This document shows, piece after piece, positions 16,872 through 25,327 of a stretch of DNA of 64,000 nt. The DNA comes from Dehalococcoidia bacterium. GTDB lineage: Bacteria; Chloroflexota; Dehalococcoidia; Lucifugimonadales; SHYT01. Location of the stretch: positions 44,565 through 108,564 of the forward strand of contig SHXZ01000007.1 of the NCBI GenBank assembly GCA_009693045.1. Reading direction: 5' to 3'. Below the pieces are notes generated by a model. The model was not told the DNA's origin. It saw nothing but the letters and a program-made list of their open reading frames with translations, and made no database searches. The position numbers and the translations under genes are program-made. Numbering within the stretch: position 1 is the first letter of the stretch; the number at the start of each line of letters is the position of its first letter.

Positions 16872-17175
16872 GGTCTGGTGGGCTCACATGGGGCCGGATG
16901 CGGGTGTCCGTCTTGTACTGCTCGTTTCGCGAGACGAGGCATATCTGACTCGTGAACTGGTGATGGTGGCGCCGATCAGCACCCGCGTACGCGACATTCC
17001 GTCAGAGGTGCTTCTGCGGCCTGGCGATGGGATTCCTCGCTGGTGTGCAGCAAATCTGGACTCCTTGGAGACGGTCCCGAGAGCGGATCTGCAACAGTAC
17101 CTTACGATGCTCGACGATGCGAAGATGGAAGAAGTTGAGCGAGCGTTGCACTTCGCTCTGGAATTGAAGATGTAG
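16858..17175 (+). CDS. MazF-family endoribonuclease toxin
   Basis: A 105-residue PemK/MazF toxin that would cleave mRNA at short motifs. It begins MKRGEVWWAHMGPDAG, matching the MazF N-terminus (KRGEVWWvd). The core VRLVLLVSRDEAYL is followed by VMVAPISTRVRDIPSEV with the conserved Thr/Ser, and then a C-terminal NLDSLETVPRADL motif. All elements are present, so the pair looks functional, unlike the decayed TA toxins later in the window. The start at 16858 lies inside the antitoxin gene. Confidence 0.88.
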   Translation: MKRGEVWWAHMGPDAGVRLVLLVSRDEAYLTRELVMVAPISTRVRDIPSEVLLRPGDGIPRWCAANLDSLETVPRADLQQYLTMLDDAKMEEVERALHFALELKM

Positions 17176-17202
17176 TTCCGCGCCCAACGGAGTACCCGCT
17201 CT

Positions 17203-17231
17203 TTGCTCCTAACCGTTGCTTTGCCTATACT
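17203..17231 (+). promoter_or_regulatory. Sigma-70-type promoter for the VOC genes
   Basis: TTGCTC (17203-17208) and TATACT (17226-17231) with a 17-nt spacer. It points at the VOC gene starting at 17315, leaving a leader of about 75 nt. Confidence 0.55.
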
Positions 17232-17314
17232 GAGCGACGGCTTGCAATCGCCGTCTTGCGGTTTAGTCCAGCCCACGTGGCGGCCACCAAACTGATCGCT
17301 GGAAAGGAGCACGC

Positions 17315-17683
17315 ATGAACACGGAAGTCGGCATCGTCACCCTGCGAGTGAATAATTGGAGCCAGATGCTGGCGTACTACCGAGACAAGGTAGGCCTGAA
17401 GCCCCGCATGGTGGCCGAGGACGTGCAATATGCCATGTTTGACACGGGCACGGTGCGATTTGCCATTGAAGGTCCGGCCAAGCCCGCCTTTGCCAAGCAG
17501 CCCGGCAAGGGCGCGCTGATGACCAACTTCAAGGTTGAGGACATCAAGGGCGCGCTGTCAGAACTGAAGAAGAACGGCGTGAAGGTGCTGACGGACATCA
17601 AGCAGGGGCCGAATTACGACTACGTGGTGATTGAGGACCCCGAGGGCAACGAGCAGATCGTCTATCAGCGGGTGCAACGCTAA
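17315..17683 (+). CDS. VOC-superfamily (glyoxalase-like) protein 1
   Basis: A 122-residue vicinal-oxygen-chelate fold protein with the paired beta-alpha-beta-beta-beta modules. Signature segments are WSQMLAYYRDKVGLKPRMV, YAMFDTGTVRFAIE, and the C-terminal DPEGNEQIVYQR with the metal-ligand Glu. A ggaaaggag ribosome-binding site lies 8 nt before the ATG. It is followed 92 bp later by a paralog, giving a tandem duplicate. The substrate of such single-domain VOC proteins cannot be predicted. Confidence 0.82.
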   Translation: MNTEVGIVTLRVNNWSQMLAYYRDKVGLKPRMVAEDVQYAMFDTGTVRFAIEGPAKPAFAKQPGKGALMTNFKVEDIKGALSELKKNGVKVLTDIKQGPNYDYVVIEDPEGNEQIVYQRVQR

Positions 17684-17775
17684 GTCTGTCGGACCCCCCC
17701 CCGTTGTGCTTGCAGCCGGAAAGACCCGTCCTGGCCTGCGAAGAGGCGCGTCAGAACCTCGGCTAGGAGCAGCGC

Positions 17776-18147
17776 ATGGTCGGCAACATTGGCATCGTGG
17801 CGCTGAAGGTCAAGGACTGGAAGAATATGGTGGCGTACTACCGCGACACCATCGGCCTCTCGCCACGCGTGCTCGATGAAGAGCACCAATACGCCATGTT
17901 TGACACGGGTCCAGTCCGCTTCGCCATTGAAGCGGGTGGTGTGGCGTCCACCTTTCCGAAGGGCGCGGGGCAAAATCCGGTGCAGGTGAACTTTCAGACC
18001 AAGTCGCTGGAGCAAGCCGTTGAGGGCCTCAAGAAAAAGGGCGTGAATTTTGTCACGCCGGTCAAGTCAGGGCCGGGTTACAACTACATCGTCTTCGCGG
18101 ACCCTGAGGGCAATCAGCAGGTGCTTTACCAGCGGCTTCCCCGATAA
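17776..18147 (+). CDS. VOC-superfamily (glyoxalase-like) protein 2
   Basis: A 123-residue paralog of the preceding gene with the same layout: WKNMVAYYRDTIGLSPRVL, YAMFDTGPVRFAIE, then DPEGNQQVLYQRLPR. The two differ at many positions, so the duplication is not recent, or function has diverged. They may form a heterodimer, since VOC proteins build active sites between modules; that is inference. The aggagcagcgcATG context supports the start. Confidence 0.82.
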   Translation: MVGNIGIVALKVKDWKNMVAYYRDTIGLSPRVLDEEHQYAMFDTGPVRFAIEAGGVASTFPKGAGQNPVQVNFQTKSLEQAVEGLKKKGVNFVTPVKSGPGYNYIVFADPEGNQQVLYQRLPR

Positions 18148-18308
18148 GTGCCGCAAAAAGCGCTGCAAAGGTCGGTCGCCGCTCTCGGCGCGGGTTATGG
18201 AGGCCTCCGAATGGCGTGAGACCTGCCGGGACTTCCAGGGCGCGAGTCAGTGTTTTGGTGTTGCGAACTGGCTGGCAAGCCGACCGAAATGGCGGTCCAG
18301 GAGACGCT

Positions 18309-19402
18309 ATGACGCTCAAGATTACGGAGACCATGACAGAGCTGGACTACGAAGAGCTCCTCGCCTGCGTGGACCGCGGGAGCGGCCTGAAAGCGTTCAT
18401 CGCGATCCACGACACGACGCTTGGCCTATCGCTCGGCGGGTGCCGCATCTGACTCAACAAGACGGAAGAGGAGGCCATCACTGACGTGCTGAGGCTGTCG
18501 CGCGGCATGACGTACAAGAGCGCGGCGGCGGGCCTGCACCTCGGCGGCGGCAAGGCGCTCATCTGGGCCGACCCGCGCACACAGAAGACGGAGGCGATGT
18601 TGCGCGCGTTCGGGCGGTTTATGGACTCGTTGGGATGGCTTTACATAACGACCGAAGACGTTGGCTCCTTGCCGGACGACATGATCGTCATCCGGCAAAT
18701 GACTTCCCACGTTACGGGTCTGTCGAGGGCGATGGGCGGAGTGGCGACCCTTCCGAGGCGACGGGTCTGGGCATCTACCGGGGAATGCGCGCTTGCGTGA
18801 AAGAAGCGTTCACGACTGACTCGCTACGGGGAATGACGGTGGCGATTCAGGGCTTCGGCAAGGTTGCCAGCTACCTGGGATCGCACCGGAAGCAAGCCGG
18901 CGCTCGCATCGTCGCGACCGACGTGAGCAAGGACGCCCTCAAGCGCGCCGCCGCGATGGGCTGCGAGGTGCTGGAAGACCCGGACGCCATCTACGACGTG
19001 CCGTGTCAGGTGTTTTCGCCCTGCGCGCTGGGCGGCACGCTGAACAGCGGGACCATCCCGCGGCTCAAGTGCAGGGTCGTGGCGGGGAGCGCCAACAACC
19101 AGCTTTTGACCGAGGAGGACGGCGCGGAGCTGCACCGTCGCGGCATCCTGTACGCGCCCGACTACGTGATCAACTCGGGTGGAGTCATCAACCTGTCGTA
19201 CGAGATCGGCCGGCCCTATTCAGAGGAGGCGGCGCGCGCCCACGTTGAGCGGATCTACGACGCCGTGGACAAGGTGATCCAAACGGCGAAGCGAGAGGGC
19301 ATATCAACCGCGAAGGCTGCGGACCGGGTTGCCCAGGAGCGAATCGTCGCCGTCCGCAAGATGAAACCGATGCGTCCGCCGCTCCACGGGAGCAACGGGT
19401 AA
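18309..19402 (+). pseudogene. Leucine/Glu-family dehydrogenase pseudogene
   Basis: A branched-chain amino-acid dehydrogenase (Glu/Leu/Phe/Val family), which would deaminate leucine with NAD. The start MTLKITETM, the GGCRI segment and [20 protein letters not shown] carry the glycine-rich substrate site and catalytic Lys. A TGA at 18450-18452 stands where the family usually has Trp, and the same frame continues after it. A second lesion, a one-base loss near 18740, moves the reading into another frame. There the NAD domain follows: AIQGFGKVASYLG, then NSGGVINLS. Two independent lesions make inactivation likely. The 5' half could still give a short product; no function is expected. Confidence 0.8.
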
Positions 19403-19488
19403 CAAGGGACACCCCACAGACACCACGGTGCTGCGAGGGGCTGCCCCAACCATCGTTCACGTCAGTTCCGGTGTTGCACGAGACCACT

Positions 19489-19523
19489 GTATGGGCAATT
19501 CATGAAGTGCCCATACATTTTTG
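19489..19523 (+). terminator. Intrinsic terminator after the dehydrogenase pseudogene
   Basis: GTATGGGCA (19489-19497) pairs perfectly with TGCCCATAC (19508-19516), a 9-bp stem with a 10-nt loop followed by attttt. Confidence 0.65.
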
Positions 19524-19573
19524 AGCCGTAACGGACGCCTGCGTTGAACGAATGGCTGGGTCGCGCCTGTCTT

Positions 19574-20851
19574 TTACGCCGTCGTCTGCGCCAGCTCGGG
19601 GATGCCGCGGGTGTAGATCTGCTGGAGCGGCCTGCGGAGCACGCTCAGGAACATGACTCCGATGAACACGGCTCCTGATGCGCCGAGCAGCAGGGCCGGC
19701 CCCCAGGAGTCCACCAGAAAGCCGTTGCCCAGGTTGAAGATGGCCATCATGCCGCCGGTGTGCCACTGCTGCACGCCGGAGATGCGTCCACGCAAGTTGT
19801 CCGGCACGATGGCCTGCACCATCGTCTGGTTGATGGACATGAAGCCGCCCTGGGTGAAGCCCATCGCCGCCGCCGCGAGCATCGCGGTGAGCATGCTTGG
19901 CGCCAAGCCCATCAGCAGGATGGACACGCCGCTTCCCACGCCCAGGACGAAGTAGAGCCGTCCGCGCGTCTGTTCGCTCAGGATGCCTGCGAGCCAGATG
20001 TTGGAGACCAGGGCGCCGGCGCCGACCGCCATCATCAGGTAGCTGAACTGCGCTCCGCCCTGAGCGTCGAGCTTCACCCTGGAGAGCGCCGGAACGATGG
20101 CTTCAAAGGCCATGGTGAAGGCGCAGTGGGCGGCCACGAGGAGGATCAGGGATATAATGACGGGCGAGCCGTACGCCACAACCATGCCACGGGTCAGGCT
20201 GGTGAACAGCCCGCGCTCCTCGCGGACGCTCCCACTTGACTGCGTCTTGACTCGCAGCACCTGCACGAAGCCCAAGCCGTAGAAAAAGGAGCACAGAAGC
20301 AGGGCTGGGCCGGCTCCGAAGAAGGCGAGCAGCGGGGCAATGAGGGCCGGGCCGACAAGCCGGTCGCCCTGCTGGGTGGCGGAGTTGAGCGCGATGGCGT
20401 TGAGGAGGTGCTTGCGTGGCACGAGGTTGGGCATAAGGGCCTGAGACGCCGTCATCTGGGCGGCGCGCGCGGCGCCGTTGACGAGCGCCAGGGCCACGAT
20501 GTGCCACAACTCAGCGCGGCCGGTCAGCACGAGGACGCCTAGGACGAGGTTATGGACGAGATTGATGCTGTAGGTCCAGGCCAGGAGCGTGCGTCGGTCC
20601 ATCATGTCGGCCAGGAAGCCCGTCAGCGGCGGCACCACCAGGCGCGGCGCCATGGCGGCGAAGGTTGCCACGCCGACCCAGAGCGAGGAGCCGGACTGTT
20701 CGTAGACGAGCCAGCCTCGGGCCACGATCAAGGCCCACGCCGCAGCACCGGCCCAGAGCGTCGCGAACCACATGGTACGGTAGTCGCGGTACTGGAGCGC
20801 GGCAAGATAGCGCTGGGCGCGGGACTGGAAGACCGCCGACACTTTCTCCAC
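19574..20851 (-). CDS. MFS transporter (MFS_3/EntS-like)
   Basis: A 425-residue major facilitator with about 12 membrane helices. The N-terminal LQYRDYRTMWFATLWAGAAA segment and the loop motif GFLADMMDRRTLL (the MFS motif A) are typical of the MFS_3 exporter group. A second motif-A-like sequence, PDNLRGRISGVQQWHTGG, lies between helices 10 and 11. Such proteins export siderophores, drugs or small metabolites. No linked biosynthetic genes give a substrate. It converges on the dehydrogenase pseudogene. Confidence 0.85.
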   Translation of the reverse strand: MEKVSAVFQSRAQRYLAALQYRDYRTMWFATLWAGAAAWALIVARGWLVYEQSGSSLWVGVATFAAMAPRLVVPPLTGFLADMMDRRTLLAWTYSINLVHNLVLGVLVLTGRAELWHIVALALVNGAARAAQMTASQALMPNLVPRKHLLNAIALNSATQQGDRLVGPALIAPLLAFFGAGPALLLCSFFYGLGFVQVLRVKTQSSGSVREERGLFTSLTRGMVVAYGSPVIISLILLVAAHCAFTMAFEAIVPALSRVKLDAQGGAQFSYLMMAVGAGALVSNIWLAGILSEQTRGRLYFVLGVGSGVSILLMGLAPSMLTAMLAAAAMGFTQGGFMSINQTMVQAIVPDNLRGRISGVQQWHTGGMMAIFNLGNGFLVDSWGPALLLGASGAVFIGVMFLSVLRRPLQQIYTRGIPELAQTTA

Positions 20852-20968
20852 GCCGACGCCTCCTTAGGAGCGGGCACGCCTCAAATGCGCCAAAGTGCTT
20901 CGGACTCCGAGTAATTCCGACGTTGGCGAAAGAGTACGCCCGTGCGACCGGGCTGTCAACGGCGGGCG

Positions 20969-21340
20969 CTAGGCGTATCCCAGCTGCTCCAGGTCGGCGT
21001 CGCTCCAGCCGACGTGGTGGGCGATCTCGTGGACGATGGTCGTCTTGATCTCCTCTTTCAGCTCCCCGGAGGAGCTGGTAGCGGCTTCCAGGGGGCGTCG
21101 GAAGAGGGTGATCTTGTCTGGCAGGACCATGTTGTACCCGGCGCGTTCCGTTAGCGGAATGCCTTCGTAAAGCCCTAAGAGGGTCACTTGTTCGTCAAGG
21201 TCAACGCGGCCAAGTTGCTCAGGCGTAGGGGTGTCCTCCACAACGATGGCGACGTTGTCCAGGACTTGCAGGACTTCGGGGTGCAGCTCGGCGATGGCCT
21301 GCTGGACGAGACGGCGGAAGGCGCGGCGGGTTAGGCGCAT
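20969..21340 (-). CDS. Metallopeptidase of the MMP-like zincin family
   Basis: A 123-residue short zincin of the DUF1025/MMP-like family. It shows the active-site motif VHEIAHHVGWSDADLEQLG, i.e. HExxHxxG with a downstream acidic residue, preceded by the RRPLEAATSSSGELKEEIK helix. The N-terminus MRLTRRAFRRLVQQAIAEL is a typical basic helix. It starts 20 bp after the end of the endonuclease IV gene on the same strand, so the two are probably co-transcribed. Confidence 0.85.
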   Translation of the reverse strand: MRLTRRAFRRLVQQAIAELHPEVLQVLDNVAIVVEDTPTPEQLGRVDLDEQVTLLGLYEGIPLTERAGYNMVLPDKITLFRRPLEAATSSSGELKEEIKTTIVHEIAHHVGWSDADLEQLGYA

Positions 21341-21360
21341 GAATCGGCGGCCAGGGGGCG

Positions 21361-22218
21361 CTAGCGGTTGCCCCCCGCCTTTTGGCGGAGGGCCTTGAGT
21401 CGGTCCACGTTCTCTTTGTCGGGGCCTTTGCCTTCAATGCCCGGCACCTCCAGGAGAAAGGGCACGTTGCGGAAGGCGGGGTGCGCGAGGATGACTTCAA
21501 AGCCCGAGGCGCCGATTTGGCCGTCGCCGATGTTCTCGTGGCGGTCCACGGCGGAGCCGAGGGGCGTCTTGGAGTCGTTGGCGTGGACGGCGCCGAGGCG
21601 GTCCAGGCCGATGGCGAGGTCAAACTCCTGCATGGCCTTGTGGAGGCCGGGTGCGTGGGCGACGTCGTAGCCGGCGGCGAAGGTATGCTGTATGTCCAGG
21701 CACACGCGCATCCGCGGACTGTTCAGCTCTTTGATGACGAGTCCGATGTCTTCAAACTTGCTGCACAGGTGGTCGCCCATGCCCGCGCTGTTCTCCATCA
21801 TTAGCCACGGGCCGTCGGGGGAGCGCTCCAGCACCTGGCGCAAGGCGGCGACGAGCTGCCGGATGCCGCCATCGACGCCAGTGCCCTTGTGGCTGCCGCA
21901 GTGGAAGATGACCCCCTGCGCGCCGATTTCGGCGGCGGCCTCCATGTAGCTCACCAGGGCGTCCATGGACTTTTTGAGGTTTTCCGGGTTGGGGCTGCCG
22001 AGGTTGATCATGTAGATGGCGTGGAGAAAGGCAGGTCCGACGCCGGACTGGCGGAGCTTTTCGCGGAACGCGGCGGCGGTCGGCTTGGGCACCGGCTTGA
22101 CCGCCCAGCTCTGCGGAGGAGAGCAGAACATCTGGAGTGCTTCGCAGCCAATCTCTACCGCGCGGTCAACGGCCTTATCAACTCCCCCGGCGGAGGAGAC
22201 GTGGGCGCCGATTTTCAC
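21361..22218 (-). CDS. nfo: Endonuclease IV (AP endonuclease)
   Basis: A 285-residue TIM-barrel AP endonuclease that nicks at abasic sites in base excision repair. The start KIGAHVSSAGGVDKAV, the FCSPPQSW loop, IFHCGSHKG, the metal-binding MMENSAG and CLDIQHTFAAGYD, and AVHANDSKTPLGSAVDRHEN are all in place. They carry the Zn-ligand His, Glu and Asp residues. The GTG start at 22218 follows a perfect AGGAGG at 8-nt spacing; a longer frame to 22260 is not supported. Adjacent to the metallopeptidase gene. Confidence 0.93.
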   Translation of the reverse strand: MKIGAHVSSAGGVDKAVDRAVEIGCEALQMFCSPPQSWAVKPVPKPTAAAFREKLRQSGVGPAFLHAIYMINLGSPNPENLKKSMDALVSYMEAAAEIGAQGVIFHCGSHKGTGVDGGIRQLVAALRQVLERSPDGPWLMMENSAGMGDHLCSKFEDIGLVIKELNSPRMRVCLDIQHTFAAGYDVAHAPGLHKAMQEFDLAIGLDRLGAVHANDSKTPLGSAVDRHENIGDGQIGASGFEVILAHPAFRNVPFLLEVPGIEGKGPDKENVDRLKALRQKAGGNR

Positions 22219-22446
22219 GGCAGGCTCCTCCTTAGGGCAGCGCTGACCATCGGGAGACATCCGGCCAGTGGAATCTGATGTGGGTTAGAAACGCCGGCTG
22301 GTCTGAGGTGCGGGCGGGCCACAACCGGCCCGTTTTCCTAGTCAAACTCTCAGATCATCCCGCCGTGTTCGTAGAGGACCTGACCAATCCCTCGCGGGCA
22401 TCGTAGTTGGATGCTGGCGGCCTGTCAACGGCGTGTCGCGGCTGGC

Positions 22447-22735
22447 TCTGTTGCCCTGGTGCTAAGAACCGGAGGGACGCCCCGCCAAACCCCGCCGACC
22501 TAACCCCTTGACCCCCTTCCCTGAATGGGAAGGGGGAAGGCCCTCACCCCAACCCCTCACCATCGCATGAAGAGGGGAAATGAGCGAGACATCTGTTGCC
22601 CTGGTGCTAAGAACCGGAGGGACGCCCCACCAAACCCCACCGACCTGACCCCCTGACCCCCTTCCCTGAATGGGAAGGGGGTCAGGCCCTCTCCCCAACC
22701 CCTCTCCATCGCTGATGAGGGGAAATAAGCGAGAC
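22447..22735. repeat. Two tandem 145-bp direct repeats containing family C palindromes
   Basis: Copy 1 starts at 22447 (tctgttgccctggtgctaag) and copy 2 at 22592 with the same sequence. They align end to end with substitutions but no length change. Each copy holds a CTTCCCTgaatGGGAAGG hairpin (near 22517 and 22661) and a second cctctcc...gaggggaaat element. No open frame crosses both copies. This fills most of the 622-bp gap between nfo and the alcohol dehydrogenase; 22219-22446 shows nothing recognisable. Confidence 0.85.
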
Positions 22736-22786
22736 GGTAGCAGGGTATTCAGTGCTGACGACCGCAATGACCGAAAGTTTTCTGGC

Positions 22787-22815
22787 TTGAGCGAGCACAG
22801 GGAGGCTCGTATACT
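22787..22815 (+). promoter_or_regulatory. Sigma-70-type promoter for the alcohol dehydrogenase
   Basis: TTGAGC (22787-22792), a 17-nt spacer and TATACT (22810-22815). The predicted start site near 22822 leaves a leader of about 20 nt to the GTG at 22841, just enough for the AGGAGG at 22830. Confidence 0.65.
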
Positions 22816-22840
22816 GGCCGAAAAGATGCAGGAGGCGAGC

Positions 22841-23872
22841 GTGAAGGCGCTGGTGCTTGAACAGCCGGGCGAGCAGCCGAAGATGGCCGTGCGGGACGTT
22901 CCGGTGCCCGTCCCGGGGCCGCGCCAGGCGTTGGTAAAGGTGGTGGCGTGCGGTGTCTGCTACCACGACGTGCTGGTGATGCGCGGGGTGCTGCGCCGCG
23001 GCGTGAAGCCGCAGGTCATCCTGGGCCACGAGATCGCGGGCGAGGTGGTGGAGGCTGGCGCGCTGGTGTCCACGGTCTCTCCGGGCGACAAAGTGGTGTC
23101 CATTCTGACAGACGCGTGCGGGGTCTGCGCGCGCTGCTCGCGGGGCCAGGAGCACCGATGCGCCGCAGGTGTGGGGATCGGCCATGGGGTCGACGGCGGC
23201 TTCGCGGAGCTGGTTGCAATAAGCGAGACGAGCCTGGTGAAGCTGCCGCCTGAGCAGGATCTTGCGGGCGCGTGCGTCATGGCCTGTCCGATGGGCGTGG
23301 TGGTGAATGCGCTGGTGGACCGAGGAGGGCTTGCGGCCGGCGAGACTGTGGTCATCACGGGCGCCGGTGGAGGCGTGGGTGTGCACGCGGTCCAGATTGC
23401 GCGCGTGGTGGGAGCGAGGGTGCTGGCGGTCACGTCCTCGCCGGAGAAGGAGGAGAGGCTGCGCGGCCTGGGGGCGGATGAGGTGCTGCTGGCGCCGGAC
23501 CTGGACTTTGCGAACCTGGTGCAGGCGTACACCGGCGACGAGGGCGCGGACGTCGTTCTCAACGTTCTGGGGGCAATGGCCTTTGAGCCGTGCTGGCGTT
23601 CGCTGGGGCAGTTCGGGCGCATGGTCATTTTGGGTGACGTGCGCGGCGGCACCGTGGCGCTCAATCCGGCGGAGCTGCTTTTCCGGGACGCGAGCCTGAT
23701 CGGTGTGTCGGGAGTGTCGCGGCGCCAGGTGGCTACGGTCGTGAAGCTGGTGCAGACCGGGCGCGTGCGGCCCGTGGTGAGCCAGACGCACCGGCTGGAG
23801 GATTGGTCTAAGGCCTACGAAGCGATGGTCGGCAAGCAGAGCTTCGGGCGTGTGACGCTGACGCCTGGGTAG
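22841..23872 (+). CDS. Zinc-binding alcohol dehydrogenase family protein
   Basis: A 343-residue medium-chain dehydrogenase/reductase. It starts VKALVLEQPGEQP. The catalytic zinc site is GVCYHD plus GHEIAGEV. The structural zinc cluster is the four cysteines in DACGVCARCSRGQEHRC. The NAD(P) Rossmann motif is GAGGGVGVHAVQ. I chose the GTG at 22841 because AGGAGG is 5 nt upstream and the promoter at 22787-22815 would place an earlier ATG at the transcript end. Substrate is unknown. It ends near a strong bidirectional terminator facing secF. Confidence 0.88.
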   Translation: MKALVLEQPGEQPKMAVRDVPVPVPGPRQALVKVVACGVCYHDVLVMRGVLRRGVKPQVILGHEIAGEVVEAGALVSTVSPGDKVVSILTDACGVCARCSRGQEHRCAAGVGIGHGVDGGFAELVAISETSLVKLPPEQDLAGACVMACPMGVVVNALVDRGGLAAGETVVITGAGGGVGVHAVQIARVVGARVLAVTSSPEKEERLRGLGADEVLLAPDLDFANLVQAYTGDEGADVVLNVLGAMAFEPCWRSLGQFGRMVILGDVRGGTVALNPAELLFRDASLIGVSGVSRRQVATVVKLVQTGRVRPVVSQTHRLEDWSKAYEAMVGKQSFGRVTLTPG

Positions 23873-23963
23873 CGTAATGGGCTGGGGTCGGAGTCGGGAT
23901 GTTCTGTGTTGGGCCTTTGGGCGTCTGAACTGGGCTAACGCCTGAGACGGAACGGGATCTGGA

Positions 23964-23997
23964 GTGAGAGGGCGGCCTCATGAGGCCGCCCTCTCAC
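23964..23997. terminator. Bidirectional palindromic terminator
   Basis: A perfect 34-bp palindrome with arms 23964-23980 and 23981-23997 (GTGAGAGGGCGGCCT then ca/tg centre). It lies between the convergent alcohol dehydrogenase and secF genes, so it probably serves both. Confidence 0.75.
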
Positions 23998-24020
23998 GCT
24001 TTCAGAGAAGCGCCGGCGAC

Positions 24021-25325
24021 CTATCGGGTGGCTGGGGCTGCACCTACCTCCGCCTTCCTGCGGCTGAACGGGCCGAGCCACTCTCGCTGGCGCCAGACAA
24101 CCAGCAACTGCGCCGCGATGAAGATGGAGCTGTAGGTGCCAGTCACGATGCCGATCATCAGCGCGAGCAGGAAGCTGGCGATGGTGGGACCGCCGAGCAG
24201 CAACAGGGCCATGATGGCGATGAGGGTTGTCAGGGAGGTATTGAGGGAGCGGCTTATTGTCTGAGCGATGCTGTCGTTGATGATGGTCGCAAGGCTGCGC
24301 GAGGGGAAGCGGATGCTGTTTTCTCGGATGCGGTCAAAGACCACGATGGTGTCGTGGACGCTGTAGCCCACGACGGTCAGCATGCCGCCGATGAAGATGG
24401 CATTGACCTCTACGTTGATGAACTTGCCCAGGATGGAGAAAAGACCGAGGGTGACGAGGACGTCGTGAACGAGAGCGATGACGGCGGCGGCGCCCATTGC
24501 AAAGGATGCCTGTACCTTGCGGAAGGCCCACCAGACAAACAGCAGGATTGCGAACGACGCCACCACCACGGCGATGATGGCGTTGCGGACGGTCTCGCGG
24601 GCCACGGACGGGGAGACCGAGCTGATGTCGAGGGTCTTCCACGGGTGGTCGGGCTGAACTGTGGATGACTTGATCGCACCGAACTTGTCTGAAAGCGCCT
24701 TCTCCAGTTGCTCGCGCTCGCCGAGGGGCGGGGATGGCGGCTGGGCCTGCTGGGTGGTCTCGGAGGCGGGCTTGGCCTCGGCGGCCGCCTGCTCCGCCGG
24801 CTTCATCTCGGCAGGCGCAGAGGCGGGAGGCGCGGGCTTGAAGGGCGTGGTGACGATGGTGACCTGCAGGTCGCTTACTTTCGTAACGGTGGCATCGGCC
24901 CTGCCAGCGGCTGCCAGCTCCGCCTTGAGCGCGGCCTCATCCACGGGCTTGGCAAAGGTGAGCGTCCAGGCGTCAAGCCCGGAGCCGTACTTCTGCATCA
25001 GCGCGTTCTCAATAGTTTCCCGCCCGCTCGGCTTGATGATGACGCCTTTGTCGTCCTTCTGGGTCTCCGCAAGCGTATTGGTGCGAACGAGGAAGCCCGT
25101 CTCGCCGACCTTCTGAATGACGGCCTCGTTGTGGCCCGCGTCGGTGAAGAGCTGGCGCAGTTCGGCCTGGTTAGCGGGCTTGGCGAGCTCAACGGAGACA
25201 GCGGAACCCCCGGCGAAGTCAATGCCGACGCGGAAGGCAGGCGGAATGGTCATGGCAACGATGCCCGCCACAATGACGAGGAGCGAGAAGCCAAGAAACC
25301 ACATGCGGTACCGTACAAAGTCCAC
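24021..25325 (-). CDS. secF: Protein translocase subunit SecF
   Basis: SecF with SecD uses the proton gradient to pull proteins through SecYEG. The start DFVRYRMWFLGFSLLVIVA is helix 1, followed by GIDFAGG. The last five helices include the conserved VGYSVHDTIVVFDRIREN and the TSLTTLIAIMALLLLGG segment. At 434 residues it is longer than usual because of an Ala/Pro/Glu-rich insertion at about 162-225 (PPASAPAEMKPAEQ...) within the external domain. The gene lies 3 nt after secD on the same strand, last in def-cca-secD-secF. Confidence 0.93.
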   Translation of the reverse strand: MDFVRYRMWFLGFSLLVIVAGIVAMTIPPAFRVGIDFAGGSAVSVELAKPANQAELRQLFTDAGHNEAVIQKVGETGFLVRTNTLAETQKDDKGVIIKPSGRETIENALMQKYGSGLDAWTLTFAKPVDEAALKAELAAAGRADATVTKVSDLQVTIVTTPFKPAPPASAPAEMKPAEQAAAEAKPASETTQQAQPPSPPLGEREQLEKALSDKFGAIKSSTVQPDHPWKTLDISSVSPSVARETVRNAIIAVVVASFAILLFVWWAFRKVQASFAMGAAAVIALVHDVLVTLGLFSILGKFINVEVNAIFIGGMLTVVGYSVHDTIVVFDRIRENSIRFPSRSLATIINDSIAQTISRSLNTSLTTLIAIMALLLLGGPTIASFLLALMIGIVTGTYSSIFIAAQLLVVWRQREWLGPFSRRKAEVGAAPATR

Positions 25326-25327
25326 GG

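Noticed and set aside
18447..18455. TGA in the leucine dehydrogenase as a selenocysteine codon, suggested by nearby selB
   Set aside because: The position is usually Trp, a frameshift follows, no Cys-homolog pattern is known there, and I see no convincing SECIS hairpin just downstream. Decay is simpler.
22447..22735. CRISPR-like array in the tandem repeat region
   Set aside because: There are only two 145-bp units with no spacers, and no cas genes nearby.
22682..23791. Long minus-strand frame over the alcohol dehydrogenase
   Set aside because: It is an antisense frame caused by high GC; the plus strand carries the conserved zinc and NAD motifs and a promoter.
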